Positions 1-7,034 of a DNA stretch of 17,873 nt are shown here, piece after piece; the stretch's first letter is position 1; the number at the start of each line of letters is the position of its first letter. The translations under genes were made by a program, and so were the position numbers. The notes under the pieces were generated by a model. The model was not told where the DNA came from and ran no database searches. It was given only the letters and a program-made list of their open reading frames with translations. The DNA comes from Pseudomonadota bacterium (lineage in GTDB: Bacteria > Pseudomonadota > Gammaproteobacteria > Pseudomonadales > Pseudomonadaceae): the NCBI GenBank assembly GCA_023431055.1, contig JAEYXX010000180.1, positions 1 through 17,873 of the forward strand, in the 5' to 3' direction.

Positions 1-2
1 CC

Positions 3-698
3 ACTGCGCAGGATGTCGCGCGTAACGCCGCGCAGGCGGCCGAGGCGGCACGCGATGCGGACCAGGCCACCCACGAGGGGCTTGGCGTGATCGACCACAC
101 CACGCAGAGCATCGGCAGCCTGGCCGATGGTCTCAACCATGCCATGACTCAGGTCGAAAGCCTGGCCGCCAGCAGCGAACAGATCGGTTCGGTGCTCGAG
201 GTGATACGCGCGATCGCCGAGCAGACCAACCTGCTGGCGCTCAATGCTGCCATCGAGGCCGCGCGGGCAGGGGAGCAGGGCCGCGGTTTTGCAGTAGTGG
301 CCGATGAAGTGCGTTCGCTGGCTTCGCGTACGCGCCAGTCCACCGAGCAGATTCACCAGATCATCGCTGACCTGCGAGCAGGAGCCGAGCGTGCCGTGGT
401 CACGGCGGGCAAGGGCGAGGACATTTCCCGCGGCAGTGTGCAGAGCGTGGAGTCGGTACGCGATGCGCTGGAGGGCATCAGCTCGGCAGTGACGCGCATC
501 ACCAGCATGAGCCAGCAGATGGCGGCGGCTTCCGAAGAGCAGAGCCATGTAGCCGAGGACATCAGCCGGCAGATCACTCGTATCGCCCAGCTTTCCGACC
601 ACAGCGCCGGGCAGGCGCATCAGGGCGCTGCCATCAGCCGCGAGCTGGAGGAAATGGCCGATTACCTGCACAGCCTGGCGGAGCGCTTCAACCGCTGA
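3..698 (+). CDS. Methyl-accepting chemotaxis protein, C-terminal part (5' end outside window)
   Basis: This is the cytoplasmic signalling end of a chemoreceptor that couples to CheA/CheW and controls CheA kinase activity. The open frame runs in from the window edge at base 3 to a TGA at 696-698, giving 231 visible residues. The internal GTG at 87 is not a real start, because the coding pattern is continuous upstream of it. The very conserved hairpin tip is plain: [19 protein letters not shown] followed by [15 protein letters not shown]. Ala/Gln/Glu-rich heptad helices flank it on both sides, as in the MCP signal domain. The ligand-binding, transmembrane and HAMP parts lie outside the window, so the stimulus cannot be named. 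The C-terminus (LAERFNR) shows no CheR-docking pentapeptide of the NWETF type. A palindromic repeat follows within 10 bases of the stop. No functional link to the Lap genes is evident. Confidence 0.95.
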   Translation, partial: TAQDVARNAAQAAEAARDADQATHEGLGVIDHTTQSIGSLADGLNHAMTQVESLAASSEQIGSVLEVIRAIAEQTNLLALNAAIEAARAGEQGRGFAVVADEVRSLASRTRQSTEQIHQIIADLRAGAERAVVTAGKGEDISRGSVQSVESVRDALEGISSAVTRITSMSQQMAAASEEQSHVAEDISRQITRIAQLSDHSAGQAHQGAAISRELEEMADYLHSLAERFNR

Positions 699-704
699 CT
701 CTGA

Positions 705-748
705 AGCCGGATGCAGTCTGGGGGGGGCCGGATTGCATCCGGGCTACG
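705..748. repeat. REP-like palindromic extragenic element
   Basis: An imperfect inverted repeat sits just after the chemoreceptor gene. The left arm starts AGCCGGATGCAG at 705, and the right arm CCGGATTGCATCCGGGCTACG lies at 728-748. It has the same core (GTAGCCCGGAT-CA-TCCGG) as the better-conserved element at 1415-1483, so both belong to one repeat family. The family is common between genes in this Pseudomonas lineage, as I recall. It may serve as a transcript end or stabiliser for the chemoreceptor mRNA. Confidence 0.7.
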
Positions 749-780
749 CGAGTTCGAGGTGTTCTGGCACACTGCGCAGC

Positions 781-1374
781 ATGCCTCGTCCGACCTGCTC
801 CCGCTGCCAGCGCCCGCTTGGCCACTGCCTCTGCCCGCTGATTCCCAACCTCGAGAGTCGTACTCGTGTGCTCATCCTGCAGCACCCGAGCGAGGTCGGC
901 CATGCCCTCAATACCGCTCGCCTGGCTGCGCTTGGCTTGCGCAATGCGCAGCTGCGTATCGGCGAGGTATTCGAGGATCTGCCGCAACTGCTCGCCCAGC
1001 CCGACTACCGGGCCTGCCTGCTGTTTCCCGGTGAAGAGTCCGTCGCCCTGAGCGCTTACGCGCCGGCGGATAAGCCATTGTTGCTGGTGGTGCCCGATGG
1101 CACCTGGCGCAAGGCGCGCAAGCTGTTGCACGTCAATCCGCTATTGGCGGCTTTGCCCCGCGTCAGCCTTAACGGCGCTGCGCCATCGCGTTATCGCCTG
1201 CGCAAGGCGCCGCAAGAGGGGGCTCTGTCGACCATCGAGGCGATCACTGCCGCACTGGACGTGTTGGAAGCGCCGCAGCGTTTCGATGCGCTGCTGCGGC
1301 CCTTCGATGCGCTGATCGAGGGGCAGATCGCGGCGATGGGAGAAGAGGTCTTCATCCGCAATCACCAGCGCTAA
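781..1374 (+). CDS. DTW-domain tRNA-uridine aminocarboxypropyltransferase (TapT-like)
   Basis: The 197-residue product belongs to the DTW family. Its characterised members (E. coli TapT) transfer the 3-amino-3-carboxypropyl group of S-adenosylmethionine to a uridine of tRNA (acp3U47) in the cytoplasm. Seen directly: an N-terminal cysteine cluster (Cys6, Cys9, Cys16, Cys18 in CSRCQRPLGHCLCP), likely a metal site, and the family signature DGTW at residues 106-109 followed by RKARKLL. The later SRYRLRKAPQEGALSTIEA segment also matches the family. I chose ATG 781 because the longer in-frame start, TTG 733, lies inside the palindromic repeat and would put repeat DNA into the protein. The Shine-Dalgarno signal is poor. 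The gene converges on lapC with 128 bases between the stop codons. The exact paralogue (TapT or another DTW enzyme) is not settled, so no symbol is given. Confidence 0.88.
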   Translation: MPRPTCSRCQRPLGHCLCPLIPNLESRTRVLILQHPSEVGHALNTARLAALGLRNAQLRIGEVFEDLPQLLAQPDYRACLLFPGEESVALSAYAPADKPLLLVVPDGTWRKARKLLHVNPLLAALPRVSLNGAAPSRYRLRKAPQEGALSTIEAITAALDVLEAPQRFDALLRPFDALIEGQIAAMGEEVFIRNHQR

Positions 1375-1377
1375 GGA

Positions 1378-1394
1378 GGTGCGCGCGGCGCACC
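1378..1394. repeat. Short perfect hairpin GGTGCGC-GCG-GCGCACC
   Basis: A perfect 7-bp stem with a 3-base loop begins 4 bases after the DTW gene stop and is followed by CTACGG. It resembles a second extragenic palindrome type (GTAGGGTGCGC...) that I recall from Pseudomonas. There is no T-tract, so it is more likely an mRNA-stabilising or repeat element than an intrinsic terminator. Confidence 0.5.
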
Positions 1395-1414
1395 CTACGG
1401 TATCGCTTCGGCCA

Positions 1415-1483
1415 CGTAGCCCGGACGCAATCCGGGGAGGTTCTGCGTCTCGACAATCAACCCCGGATTTCATCCGGGCTACG
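1415..1483. repeat. REP-like inverted repeat pair between convergent genes
   Basis: The two arms are 23 bases each: 1415-1437, beginning CGTAGCCCGGACGCAATCC, and 1461-1483, ending CATCCGGGCTACG. They are reverse complements with 2 mismatches (21 of 23) around a 23-base spacer. The element sits between the converging DTW gene and lapC and could fold in transcripts from either side, so it may work as a bidirectional 3'-end structure. It is of the same family as the element at 705-748. Confidence 0.75.
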
Positions 1484-1502
1484 CAGCGTGCAGGGCTGGT
1501 AA

Positions 1503-2861
1503 TCAACGTTCGCGCATGGCTTCCGAGCGCGCCTTGAGCACGGGCTTGAGCAGGTAGGCCAGTACGCTCTTCTCGCCGGTGATGATGTCCACCGTGGCGA
1601 CCATGCCGGGGATGATCAGCAGCGGATTCTCTTCGCTGCCCAGGTGGCTTTTCTCCGTGCGCACCTGGATCAGGTAGAAGTTGTTGCCTTCCTCGTCGGT
1701 GATGGTGTCGGCGCTGATCAGCTCCAGATTGGCCTTGAGCCCGCCATAGATGGTGTAGTCGTAGGCAGTGAACTTGACCATGGCCTTCTGCCCGGGATGG
1801 AGGAAGGCCACGTCCTGCGGGCGGACCTTGGCTTCGATCAGTAGGCTGTCGTCCAGCGGCACGATTTCCAGCATGTCGCTGCCCGGCTGCACCACGCCGC
1901 CGATGGTGTTGACCTTGAGCTGCTTGATCACCCCGCGCACCGGGGAGGTCACGGTAGTGCGGGTGACCTTGTCCTCGATGGCGACGCTGGTGGCGGTGAT
2001 CTTCTGCAGCTCGGTGCGCACCTCGTTGAGCTCCTTGAAGGCATCGGAGCGGAAGCTCAGCTCTGATTCCTCCATCTTGCTTCTGATTTCACTCATCGCT
2101 GCTTCGGCGCGGGGGATGGCCAGGTTGGTGGCTTCCAGTGAGCCTCGCACTTCCACCAGACTACGGCGCAGGCGCAGCACTTCGACCTGGGAAATCGCCC
2201 CCGAGGCCACCAGCGGTTGCGACATGTTCAGCTCTTGCTGCAGCAAACCGAGGCTGGAACGGTATTGCTGGGCCTTGGAGCGAAATTCGGCCAGTTCCTG
2301 TTCCTTCTGGCGCAGTTGCTCACCGAGGGTGCGCTGCTCGCTTTTCAGGCGCTGTTGCCTCGAGCGGTACAGGGCCAGTTCGTCTTCGGCCAGTTGTGGC
2401 GCGCCTTGCGTGATCTGTTCCGGGAGCCTGGGCTCTCGCCCCTCGGCTTCGGCGCTGAGCCTCTCCAGGCGGGCCATCAGCGCCAGGCGATCGGCTTCGG
2501 TTTCGCCACGGTTGGACAGAAAACGGGTGTCATCCAGCCTTAACAGTGTGTCGCCCTTGTCCACTACCTGGCCTTCGCGGACGAAGATTTCGCTGACGAT
2601 GCCGCCTTCGAGGTTCTGAATGACCTGCACCTTGCTCGAAGGAATGGCCTTACCCTCACCGGTAGTGACTTCCTCCAGCACGGCGAAGTGGGCCCAGACC
2701 AGCGCGCTGATCAGGCAGGCGCTGACTGCCCACACCGTGATGCGGCTCAACCAGGGGGAATCCTCGAGGATGGCACCTTCCACTTCCGGCATGAATTCGC
2801 TGTCCTGGCGTTTTTCACGCAGGCTGCCAAAGTAGCTGCCGAGGCTCTGAGTGGCTTGCAT
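1503..2861 (-). CDS. lapC: LapC: HlyD-family type I secretion membrane-fusion (adaptor) protein
   Basis: The 452-residue periplasmic adaptor bridges the inner-membrane ABC exporter (LapB) and the outer-membrane channel (LapE) for export of LapA. Visible features: a short cytoplasmic N-terminus (1-39), one transmembrane helix at about 40-62, and a barrel-sandwich (lipoyl-like) half at about 75-110 (VIQNLEGGIVSEIFVREGQ). A long Glu/Gln/Arg/Leu-rich coiled-coil hairpin spans about 120-290, followed by the second lipoyl half (VTSPVRGVIKQLKV) and the C-terminal beta-barrel with the HlyD signature (IPGMVATVDIITGEKSVLAYLLKP). Length and order are typical of the family. The start is supported by an AGGAG 9 bases upstream that overlaps the lapB stop codon. 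The gap to lapB is 12 bases, so the two are almost certainly co-transcribed and translationally coupled. It is the last gene of the export unit. Confidence 0.93.
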   Translation of the reverse strand: MQATQSLGSYFGSLREKRQDSEFMPEVEGAILEDSPWLSRITVWAVSACLISALVWAHFAVLEEVTTGEGKAIPSSKVQVIQNLEGGIVSEIFVREGQVVDKGDTLLRLDDTRFLSNRGETEADRLALMARLERLSAEAEGREPRLPEQITQGAPQLAEDELALYRSRQQRLKSEQRTLGEQLRQKEQELAEFRSKAQQYRSSLGLLQQELNMSQPLVASGAISQVEVLRLRRSLVEVRGSLEATNLAIPRAEAAMSEIRSKMEESELSFRSDAFKELNEVRTELQKITATSVAIEDKVTRTTVTSPVRGVIKQLKVNTIGGVVQPGSDMLEIVPLDDSLLIEAKVRPQDVAFLHPGQKAMVKFTAYDYTIYGGLKANLELISADTITDEEGNNFYLIQVRTEKSHLGSEENPLLIIPGMVATVDIITGEKSVLAYLLKPVLKARSEAMRER

Positions 2862-2870
2862 GGCAGGGCG

Positions 2871-2875
2871 CTCCT
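2871..2875 (-). promoter_or_regulatory. Ribosome binding site of lapC overlapping the lapB stop codon
   Basis: Read on the minus strand, AGGAG lies 9 bases before the lapC ATG and shares bases with the TAG stop of lapB (2876-2874). The overlap implies that ribosomes ending on lapB help start lapC. The lapG-lapD junction is built the same way. Confidence 0.75.
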
Positions 2876-5033
2876 ACAGGCTGGCTGGGCCGACACGGCC
2901 CTTGCGCAAGGCTTCGATCACCGCTTCCTTCGGCCCATCGGCTACGACATGGCCGTTATCCAGCACGGCCAGGCGGTCGACCAGGCTGAGCATGGAGGCG
3001 CGATGGGTGATGAGGATCAGGGTCTTGCCTTGCACCCATTTGTGCAGGCGCTGGCGCAGCAGATCCTCGCTGGTGTTGTCCATGGCGCTGGTGGGCTCGT
3101 CGAGCACCAGAATCGGCGGGTCGAGCAGTAGGGCGCGGGCCAGCAGCACGGCCTGGCGTTGGCCGCCGGAGAGTAGTTGGCCACGCTCGCCAACAGGCCG
3201 GTCGAAGCCCTGCGGATGCTGGCGCGCCAGGTCGACCACGCCGGTCAGCTCGGCGACTTCGAGCATGCGTGCATCGCTGATGTAGCGCGCACCCAGGGTC
3301 AGGTTGTCGCGCAGGCTGCCGGCCAGCAGTGGCAGGTCGTGGGCAACGTAGCCGATCTGATGGCGCAGATCGGCGACGTCCAGTTGGCGCAGATCGAGAT
3401 TGTCCAGCAGGATCTGGCCTTCATCGGCGCTGTAGAACGCCATCAGCAGACGGGCCAGGGTGCTCTTGCCCGAGCCGCTGCGACCGATGATGCCGAGGCG
3501 TTCGCCAGCCCCCAGCCGCAGGCTGACATTGCTCAGCGCCGGCGCGCTCTGGCCTGGGTAGGTAAAGCTGATCTGGCGCACCTCCAGCGCGCCCTTGAGC
3601 TGGGTGCGATCCAGCGGGCGCTGCTTGTCCTGACGTTCCTGCGGCAGGGCCATCAGCGCGTCGGTGCTGGTCATGGTCAGGCGCGCCTGCTGGTAGCGGG
3701 TGATCAGCCCGGCGATCTGCCCCAGCGGCGCGAGAATCCGGCTGCCGAGCATGTAGCAGGCCACCAGCGCACCGACGCTGAGATTGCCGGCGATGATCAG
3801 GTAGACCCCGGCGATTATGGTGGCCATGCCGGCGAATTGCTGAAGAAACAGGGTGCCGTTGGTGGCCAGCGAGGCTAGGAGCTTGGCGTGACCATCCAGG
3901 CGCGTGAGGGCGCCATGGGTCTGCTCCCACTGGTGCTGACGTTCGCTCTCGGCGCCACACACCTTGAGCATCTCCAGCCCGCCAAGCGTTTCGATCAGCA
4001 GCGCCTGGCGCTGCGCACCGAGTTGCAGACTCTTCTGCACGGTATCGCGCAGGCGCACCTGGATGATCCAGGCGAACAGGATGGTGATAGGGAAGGCCAG
4101 CACCGGGATGACCACCAGCGGTCCGCCGATCAGGCCGATCACCAGCAGCATGAGCAGAGAAAAGGGCAGGTCGATCAGGCTGGTCAAGGTCACTGCGGTG
4201 AGGAAATCCCGCAGTCCCTGGAAATCATGGATGCTCTGGGCGAAGCCGCCGATGGTCGCCGGACGTGCCTTCATCGACATGCCGGTGATGCGCTCGAACA
4301 GGGTGGCCGAGAGCACCACGTCGGTCTTCTTGCCTGCGGTGTCGAGCAGATGCGCCCGCAGCACTTTCAGCAGCAGTTCGAAGCCGGTGCCGATCAGCAG
4401 CCCGATGGCCAGCACCCAGAGTGTCGCGGTGGCCTGGTTCGGCACCACACGATCGTAGGTCTGCATCACGAACAGCGGCACCATCAGGCCCAGCAGGTTG
4501 ATCAGCAGGCTGGCCAGCACCGCATCGGTGTAGAGCCAGCGTGACAACTTCAGGGTGTCGCGGAACCAGGCCTCGATACGTGGCACCAGCGGCGTACGAG
4601 CTTCTTCCAGCTCATGCTGCGGGCGAGCGAAGAACGCCTGACCGCTGTATTCGGCAGCCAGTTGCTCGCGGCTGACCCATTGTTCGCCGCCGTCGGTTTC
4701 GCAGGGCAGAATCTGCGCCTGCTGCTTCGGCCCCCATTGGCGCAGTACGGCGCTGCGGCCATTCTTGAGCAGCAGCAGTACAGGCAGGTTGAGCGGCGAA
4801 ATGCTGGCGAGATCGCGCTGCAGCAGGCGACCCTGCAGCCCGGCGCGGGCTGCGGCGCGTGCCAGCAGGCCGGGGCTCAGGCGTTGTGCCGGTAACGGCA
4901 GGCCGGCGCTCAGGCTGCCGCGACTGGCGCTGCAGCCGTGCAACCGACAGAGGATCAACAAACCATCCAACAACGGATCGTCGTGACTGAGCCGCGGATC
5001 ACTGGCTGGCCCTGGCCGTTCCATGCTGGTCAA
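2874..5033 (-). CDS. lapB: LapB: type I secretion ABC transporter with a non-catalytic C39-like domain
   Basis: The 719-residue inner-membrane ATPase powers export of the LapA adhesin. Domain order: a C39-peptidase-like domain (about 18-140), a six-helix ABC transmembrane domain (about 165-445) and a nucleotide-binding domain (about 480-710). In the C39-like part the usual catalytic Cys is not at its place (the segment reads DGLLILCRLHG), so it is probably a docking domain, as in HlyB. ATPase motifs are Walker A GRSGSGKST at 517-525, signature LSGGQ at 621-625, Walker B ILVLDEP at 641-647 and switch His677. The expected Q-loop Gln is His565 (GYVAHD). Start choice: GAGGAG lies 9 bases before TTG 5033 but 18 before the in-frame ATG at 5024, so the TTG start (MTSMERP) is favoured. 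It is followed after 12 bases by lapC and preceded by a 209-base spacer from lapE. Confidence 0.94.
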   Translation of the reverse strand: MTSMERPGPASDPRLSHDDPLLDGLLILCRLHGCSASRGSLSAGLPLPAQRLSPGLLARAAARAGLQGRLLQRDLASISPLNLPVLLLLKNGRSAVLRQWGPKQQAQILPCETDGGEQWVSREQLAAEYSGQAFFARPQHELEEARTPLVPRIEAWFRDTLKLSRWLYTDAVLASLLINLLGLMVPLFVMQTYDRVVPNQATATLWVLAIGLLIGTGFELLLKVLRAHLLDTAGKKTDVVLSATLFERITGMSMKARPATIGGFAQSIHDFQGLRDFLTAVTLTSLIDLPFSLLMLLVIGLIGGPLVVIPVLAFPITILFAWIIQVRLRDTVQKSLQLGAQRQALLIETLGGLEMLKVCGAESERQHQWEQTHGALTRLDGHAKLLASLATNGTLFLQQFAGMATIIAGVYLIIAGNLSVGALVACYMLGSRILAPLGQIAGLITRYQQARLTMTSTDALMALPQERQDKQRPLDRTQLKGALEVRQISFTYPGQSAPALSNVSLRLGAGERLGIIGRSGSGKSTLARLLMAFYSADEGQILLDNLDLRQLDVADLRHQIGYVAHDLPLLAGSLRDNLTLGARYISDARMLEVAELTGVVDLARQHPQGFDRPVGERGQLLSGGQRQAVLLARALLLDPPILVLDEPTSAMDNTSEDLLRQRLHKWVQGKTLILITHRASMLSLVDRLAVLDNGHVVADGPKEAVIEALRKGRVGPASL

Positions 5034-5042
5034 TTTCTACTA

Positions 5043-5048
5043 CTCCTC
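5043..5048 (-). promoter_or_regulatory. Shine-Dalgarno GAGGAG selecting a TTG start for lapB
   Basis: On the minus strand, GAGGAG is followed by TAGTAGAAA and then TTG (5033-5031). The 9-base spacing suits the TTG. The ATG nine bases further on (5024-5022) would be 18 bases away, which is too far for good initiation. A TTG start may keep the exporter at a low level. Confidence 0.6.
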
Positions 5049-5090
5049 AGAGCCTGTGCCAGGTTTGCTTCGCGTCGGCCATGCTGCGTT

Positions 5091-5148
5091 GAAATCGGGC
5101 TCAGAAAGCTCATTTACAGCACGTAAACCCGCTTCCTCGCCCAATTTC
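5091..5148. repeat. Intergenic dyad element between lapE and lapB
   Basis: The 209-base gap between lapE and lapB has no convincing gene. It holds a long imperfect palindrome: GAAATCGGGCTCAGAAAGC at 5091-5109 faces GCTTCCTCGCCCAATTTC at 5131-5148, with an inner perfect TTTAC...GTAAA pair at 5113-5117 and 5123-5127. I recall very similar sequence between genes in many pseudomonads, so it is probably a dispersed repeat rather than a lap-specific signal. It could still attenuate read-through from lapE or hide a separate promoter for lapBC. A GC-rich stretch (about 5195-5240, CGTCGGGCCCGTGG and GCGGGCCCTCCGAG) follows towards the lapE stop. Confidence 0.5.
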
Positions 5149-5242
5149 GCCTTGCCTGGCGCTAGCTCGGGAAAAACCTGGCTATGCAATGTCTGCTGCG
5201 CGTCGGGCCCGTGGCTATCCGTGCGGGCCCTCCGAGCCGGGA

Positions 5243-6598
5243 TCACTTCATTTCCGGCAAGCGTGCTTCGCTCTTCACTTCGGTGAGGGCTACAGCTTCT
5301 GCCGGGACCACGACCTGTTGCTGACGCAGCAGATCCCCCATGGCCGCAACGACGCGGTACATCGAGAATTCTTCGCCGTAGCGAACCTCGGTGTAGCGGC
5401 GATTGGCGGTGAACAGTTCGTTTTCGCTGTCGAGCAGGTCGAGCAAGGTGCGTTGGCCCAGGCTGAACTGCTGCTGGTAGGCCTCGCGTACCCGTGCGGT
5501 GTAGTCCGCGTAGTCGCGTGCCTTGGGGGTCTGCAGGCGGGCGTTTTCCATGGCGTTCCAGGCCAGCGAGAGGTTCTCGTTGAGCACCCGCAGGGCGTTG
5601 TTGCGGATGTCCATCGACTCGTTGATCTGGTGCGCGGTCGATTGCAGGCGGGCCTTGTCGCGCATGCCGTTGAACAGGTTGTAATTCATCACCACAGCGG
5701 CTCGCCAGGTGTTGTAGTGGCCTTCGTCGCCCTGCACGTTGTCATCGGCCGTAGTGGCCAGTTCCAGGTCGAAACGCGGGTAGAAGGGGGACTTGGCAAC
5801 CTCGTACTGCTTCTCGGCGGCATTGACGTCTGCTTGCGCCGATTTCAGGAAGGGGTTGTTGTCCATCACCGTTTGCCGGGCGGCCAGCAGGTCAGCTGGC
5901 ATGTTGCCCCTGATCGATGCCGGCGCCTCCAGTTGATCCGGCAGGCGCCCGACGGCACTGAAGAAATTGGCCTCGGCATCCGCCAGGTTGACCTCTTCGG
6001 TGTAGAGGTTGTTCTGCGCCAGAGCCAGACGTGCTTCGGACTGATCCAGGTCTGCGGTGCTGCCTACGCCCTGGCGACTGCGCAGGCCGATCTGATCGTT
6101 GATGCGCTGATGAGCCTGCAGGTTGTTACGGGCCAGGGTGACCATCTCGCGGCGCATCAGGACATCAAGGTAAACCTCGACGGTGCGCAGTGCCAGGCTT
6201 TCCGAGGTACCCAGCAGGCGGTAGGCACGGGAGTTGACCACGGCCTGGGTGCGCGCCACTTCGTTGGGGGTATTGAAGCCATCGAAGAGCATCTGGCGCA
6301 AACGCAGTTCGGCGTCACGGTAGTTCAGGGTTTCCTTGTTGTGATCACCCAGCGCACGGGTGCTGGGGCTGTCGGTGCGTTCCCGGCCATAGCCGACCAG
6401 CAGATCGACAGTGGGCAGGTAGCCGCCCTTGGCGAATTTCACATCCTCGTCCGATGAGAGTCGGCTATTGGCGGCTGCACTGATCTCCGGATGGTTATTC
6501 AGCGTGCTCTGAATCGCTTCCGACAGATTCAAGGCTTGCGCCTGACTGCAAATAGTCGCCAAAAGCATGGCGCTCCATAGCGGGGTTAAGGTGCGCAT
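5243..6598 (-). CDS. lapE: LapE: TolC-family outer membrane channel for adhesin export
   Basis: The 451-residue outer-membrane factor forms the exit duct of the LapBCE machine and, in the known model, is the pore in which the LapA retention module stays lodged. It starts with a Sec signal peptide (MRTLTPLWSAMLLATICSQAQA), with likely cleavage after Ala22. The mature part shows the two-fold TolC/OEP repeat: long helices rich in Asn, Ala and Gln, beginning LNLSEAIQSTLNNHPEI and later repeated around VMDNNPFLKSAQADVNAAEKQYEVAKSPFYP, and ending in the helix with SLGQRTLLDLLDSENELF. The start ATG at 6598 has AGGAG 8 bases upstream. It is the first gene of the lapE-lapB-lapC unit and is divergent from lapA across a 443-base control region. 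Length is normal for the family. Confidence 0.93.
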   Translation of the reverse strand: MRTLTPLWSAMLLATICSQAQALNLSEAIQSTLNNHPEISAAANSRLSSDEDVKFAKGGYLPTVDLLVGYGRERTDSPSTRALGDHNKETLNYRDAELRLRQMLFDGFNTPNEVARTQAVVNSRAYRLLGTSESLALRTVEVYLDVLMRREMVTLARNNLQAHQRINDQIGLRSRQGVGSTADLDQSEARLALAQNNLYTEEVNLADAEANFFSAVGRLPDQLEAPASIRGNMPADLLAARQTVMDNNPFLKSAQADVNAAEKQYEVAKSPFYPRFDLELATTADDNVQGDEGHYNTWRAAVVMNYNLFNGMRDKARLQSTAHQINESMDIRNNALRVLNENLSLAWNAMENARLQTPKARDYADYTARVREAYQQQFSLGQRTLLDLLDSENELFTANRRYTEVRYGEEFSMYRVVAAMGDLLRQQQVVVPAEAVALTEVKSEARLPEMK

Positions 6599-6606
6599 TG
6601 GCGTTT

Positions 6607-6611
6607 CTCCT
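6607..6611 (-). promoter_or_regulatory. Ribosome binding site of lapE
   Basis: AGGAG on the minus strand, 8 bases before the lapE ATG, supports the chosen start and hence the signal peptide. Confidence 0.7.
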
Positions 6612-6631
6612 GACTGAAGTTCTTATCCTGT

Positions 6632-6652
6632 CGCCATAAAAATGGCGTTTTT
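6632..6652 (+). terminator. Small hairpin followed by five T (terminator-like)
   Basis: CGCCAT-AAAA-ATGGCG is followed directly by TTTTT on the plus strand. The 6-bp stem is weak and there is no obvious rightward transcript to end here, other than antisense read-through of lapE. On the minus strand the same palindrome falls in the lapE leader, 34 bases before the start codon, where it could shape the leader RNA. The role is uncertain. Confidence 0.3.
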
Positions 6653-6722
6653 CCATTTCAAACCGTTTCAGGCTTGTAACATCAGAGATAAGAACAACTT
6701 TTGGAAAAGCTAAGATGATTTT

Positions 6723-6752
6723 TTCACAAGCTTTATTCGGAAAAAATCTTAT
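6723..6752 (+). promoter_or_regulatory. Candidate sigma-70 promoter for lapA
   Basis: TTCACA (6723-6728) and TCTTAT (6747-6752) are separated by 18 bases within the AT-rich block. They match the -35 and -10 consensus at 5 of 6 and 4 of 6 positions. It would give a leader of nearly 300 bases before lapA. This is pattern matching in AT-rich DNA, so chance is a real possibility. Confidence 0.3.
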
Positions 6753-6892
6753 GAAGTCTGCGAAAAGCAGCACATTGTTTGAACCTATGAGCTGCGCAGG
6801 CCGGCATTTTTTTGGGCTAGGCAGCTGAAATGGGCAGTCAGGCATCAAAGGGCGGGGATTCATCTGATGGAGTAGTTCGACGCAGGCTGTGG

Positions 6893-6908
6893 TGACATTT
6901 TTTTGTCA
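6893..6908. promoter_or_regulatory. Inverted repeat TGACA-N6-TGTCA upstream of lapA
   Basis: A perfect 5-bp dyad is separated by six T, about 135 bases before the lapA start. The 16-base span and symmetry would suit a dimeric regulator, or a weak stem in the leader RNA. It does not match the FleQ consensus orientation, and I cannot name a factor. Confidence 0.3.
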
Positions 6909-7030
6909 GTAGCGTTTTGGGATTTTGCGCCGTTCCATTCATCAGCGGTTCTGGGTTCTCTCCTCTGCTTCGAAAAGGTGTTCTGGGCCTTTCGCTAAGT
7001 ACGTGTCGGCGGTGGTCGGCAGCTGTAGTG

Positions 7031-7034
7031 AGGA
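7031..7034 (+). promoter_or_regulatory. Ribosome binding site deciding the lapA start (ATG 7042)
   Basis: AGGA (in GTGAGGATGGAATC) lies 7 bases before ATG 7042. This fixes the protein start as MATLIGVVSQ, the usual beginning of LapA-type retention modules. The two close GGA triplets around the site are also the kind of sequence RsmA/RsmE proteins can bind, but I see no clear stem-loop presenting them. Confidence 0.7.

Noticed and set aside
733..780. Longer N-terminus for the DTW protein from TTG 733
   Set aside because: These bases are the end of a palindromic extragenic repeat. The Cys-rich family start follows ATG 781 directly.
5189..6457. 422-codon plus-strand open frame opposite lapE
   Set aside because: It is the mirror of the lapE frame, rich in Gln, Val and His, with no motif. 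The lapE protein is clearly TolC-family.
6893..6908. FleQ binding site
   Set aside because: The dyad is TGACA-N6-TGTCA, not the GTCA...TGAC arrangement of FleQ sites, so I only list it as an unnamed inverted repeat.
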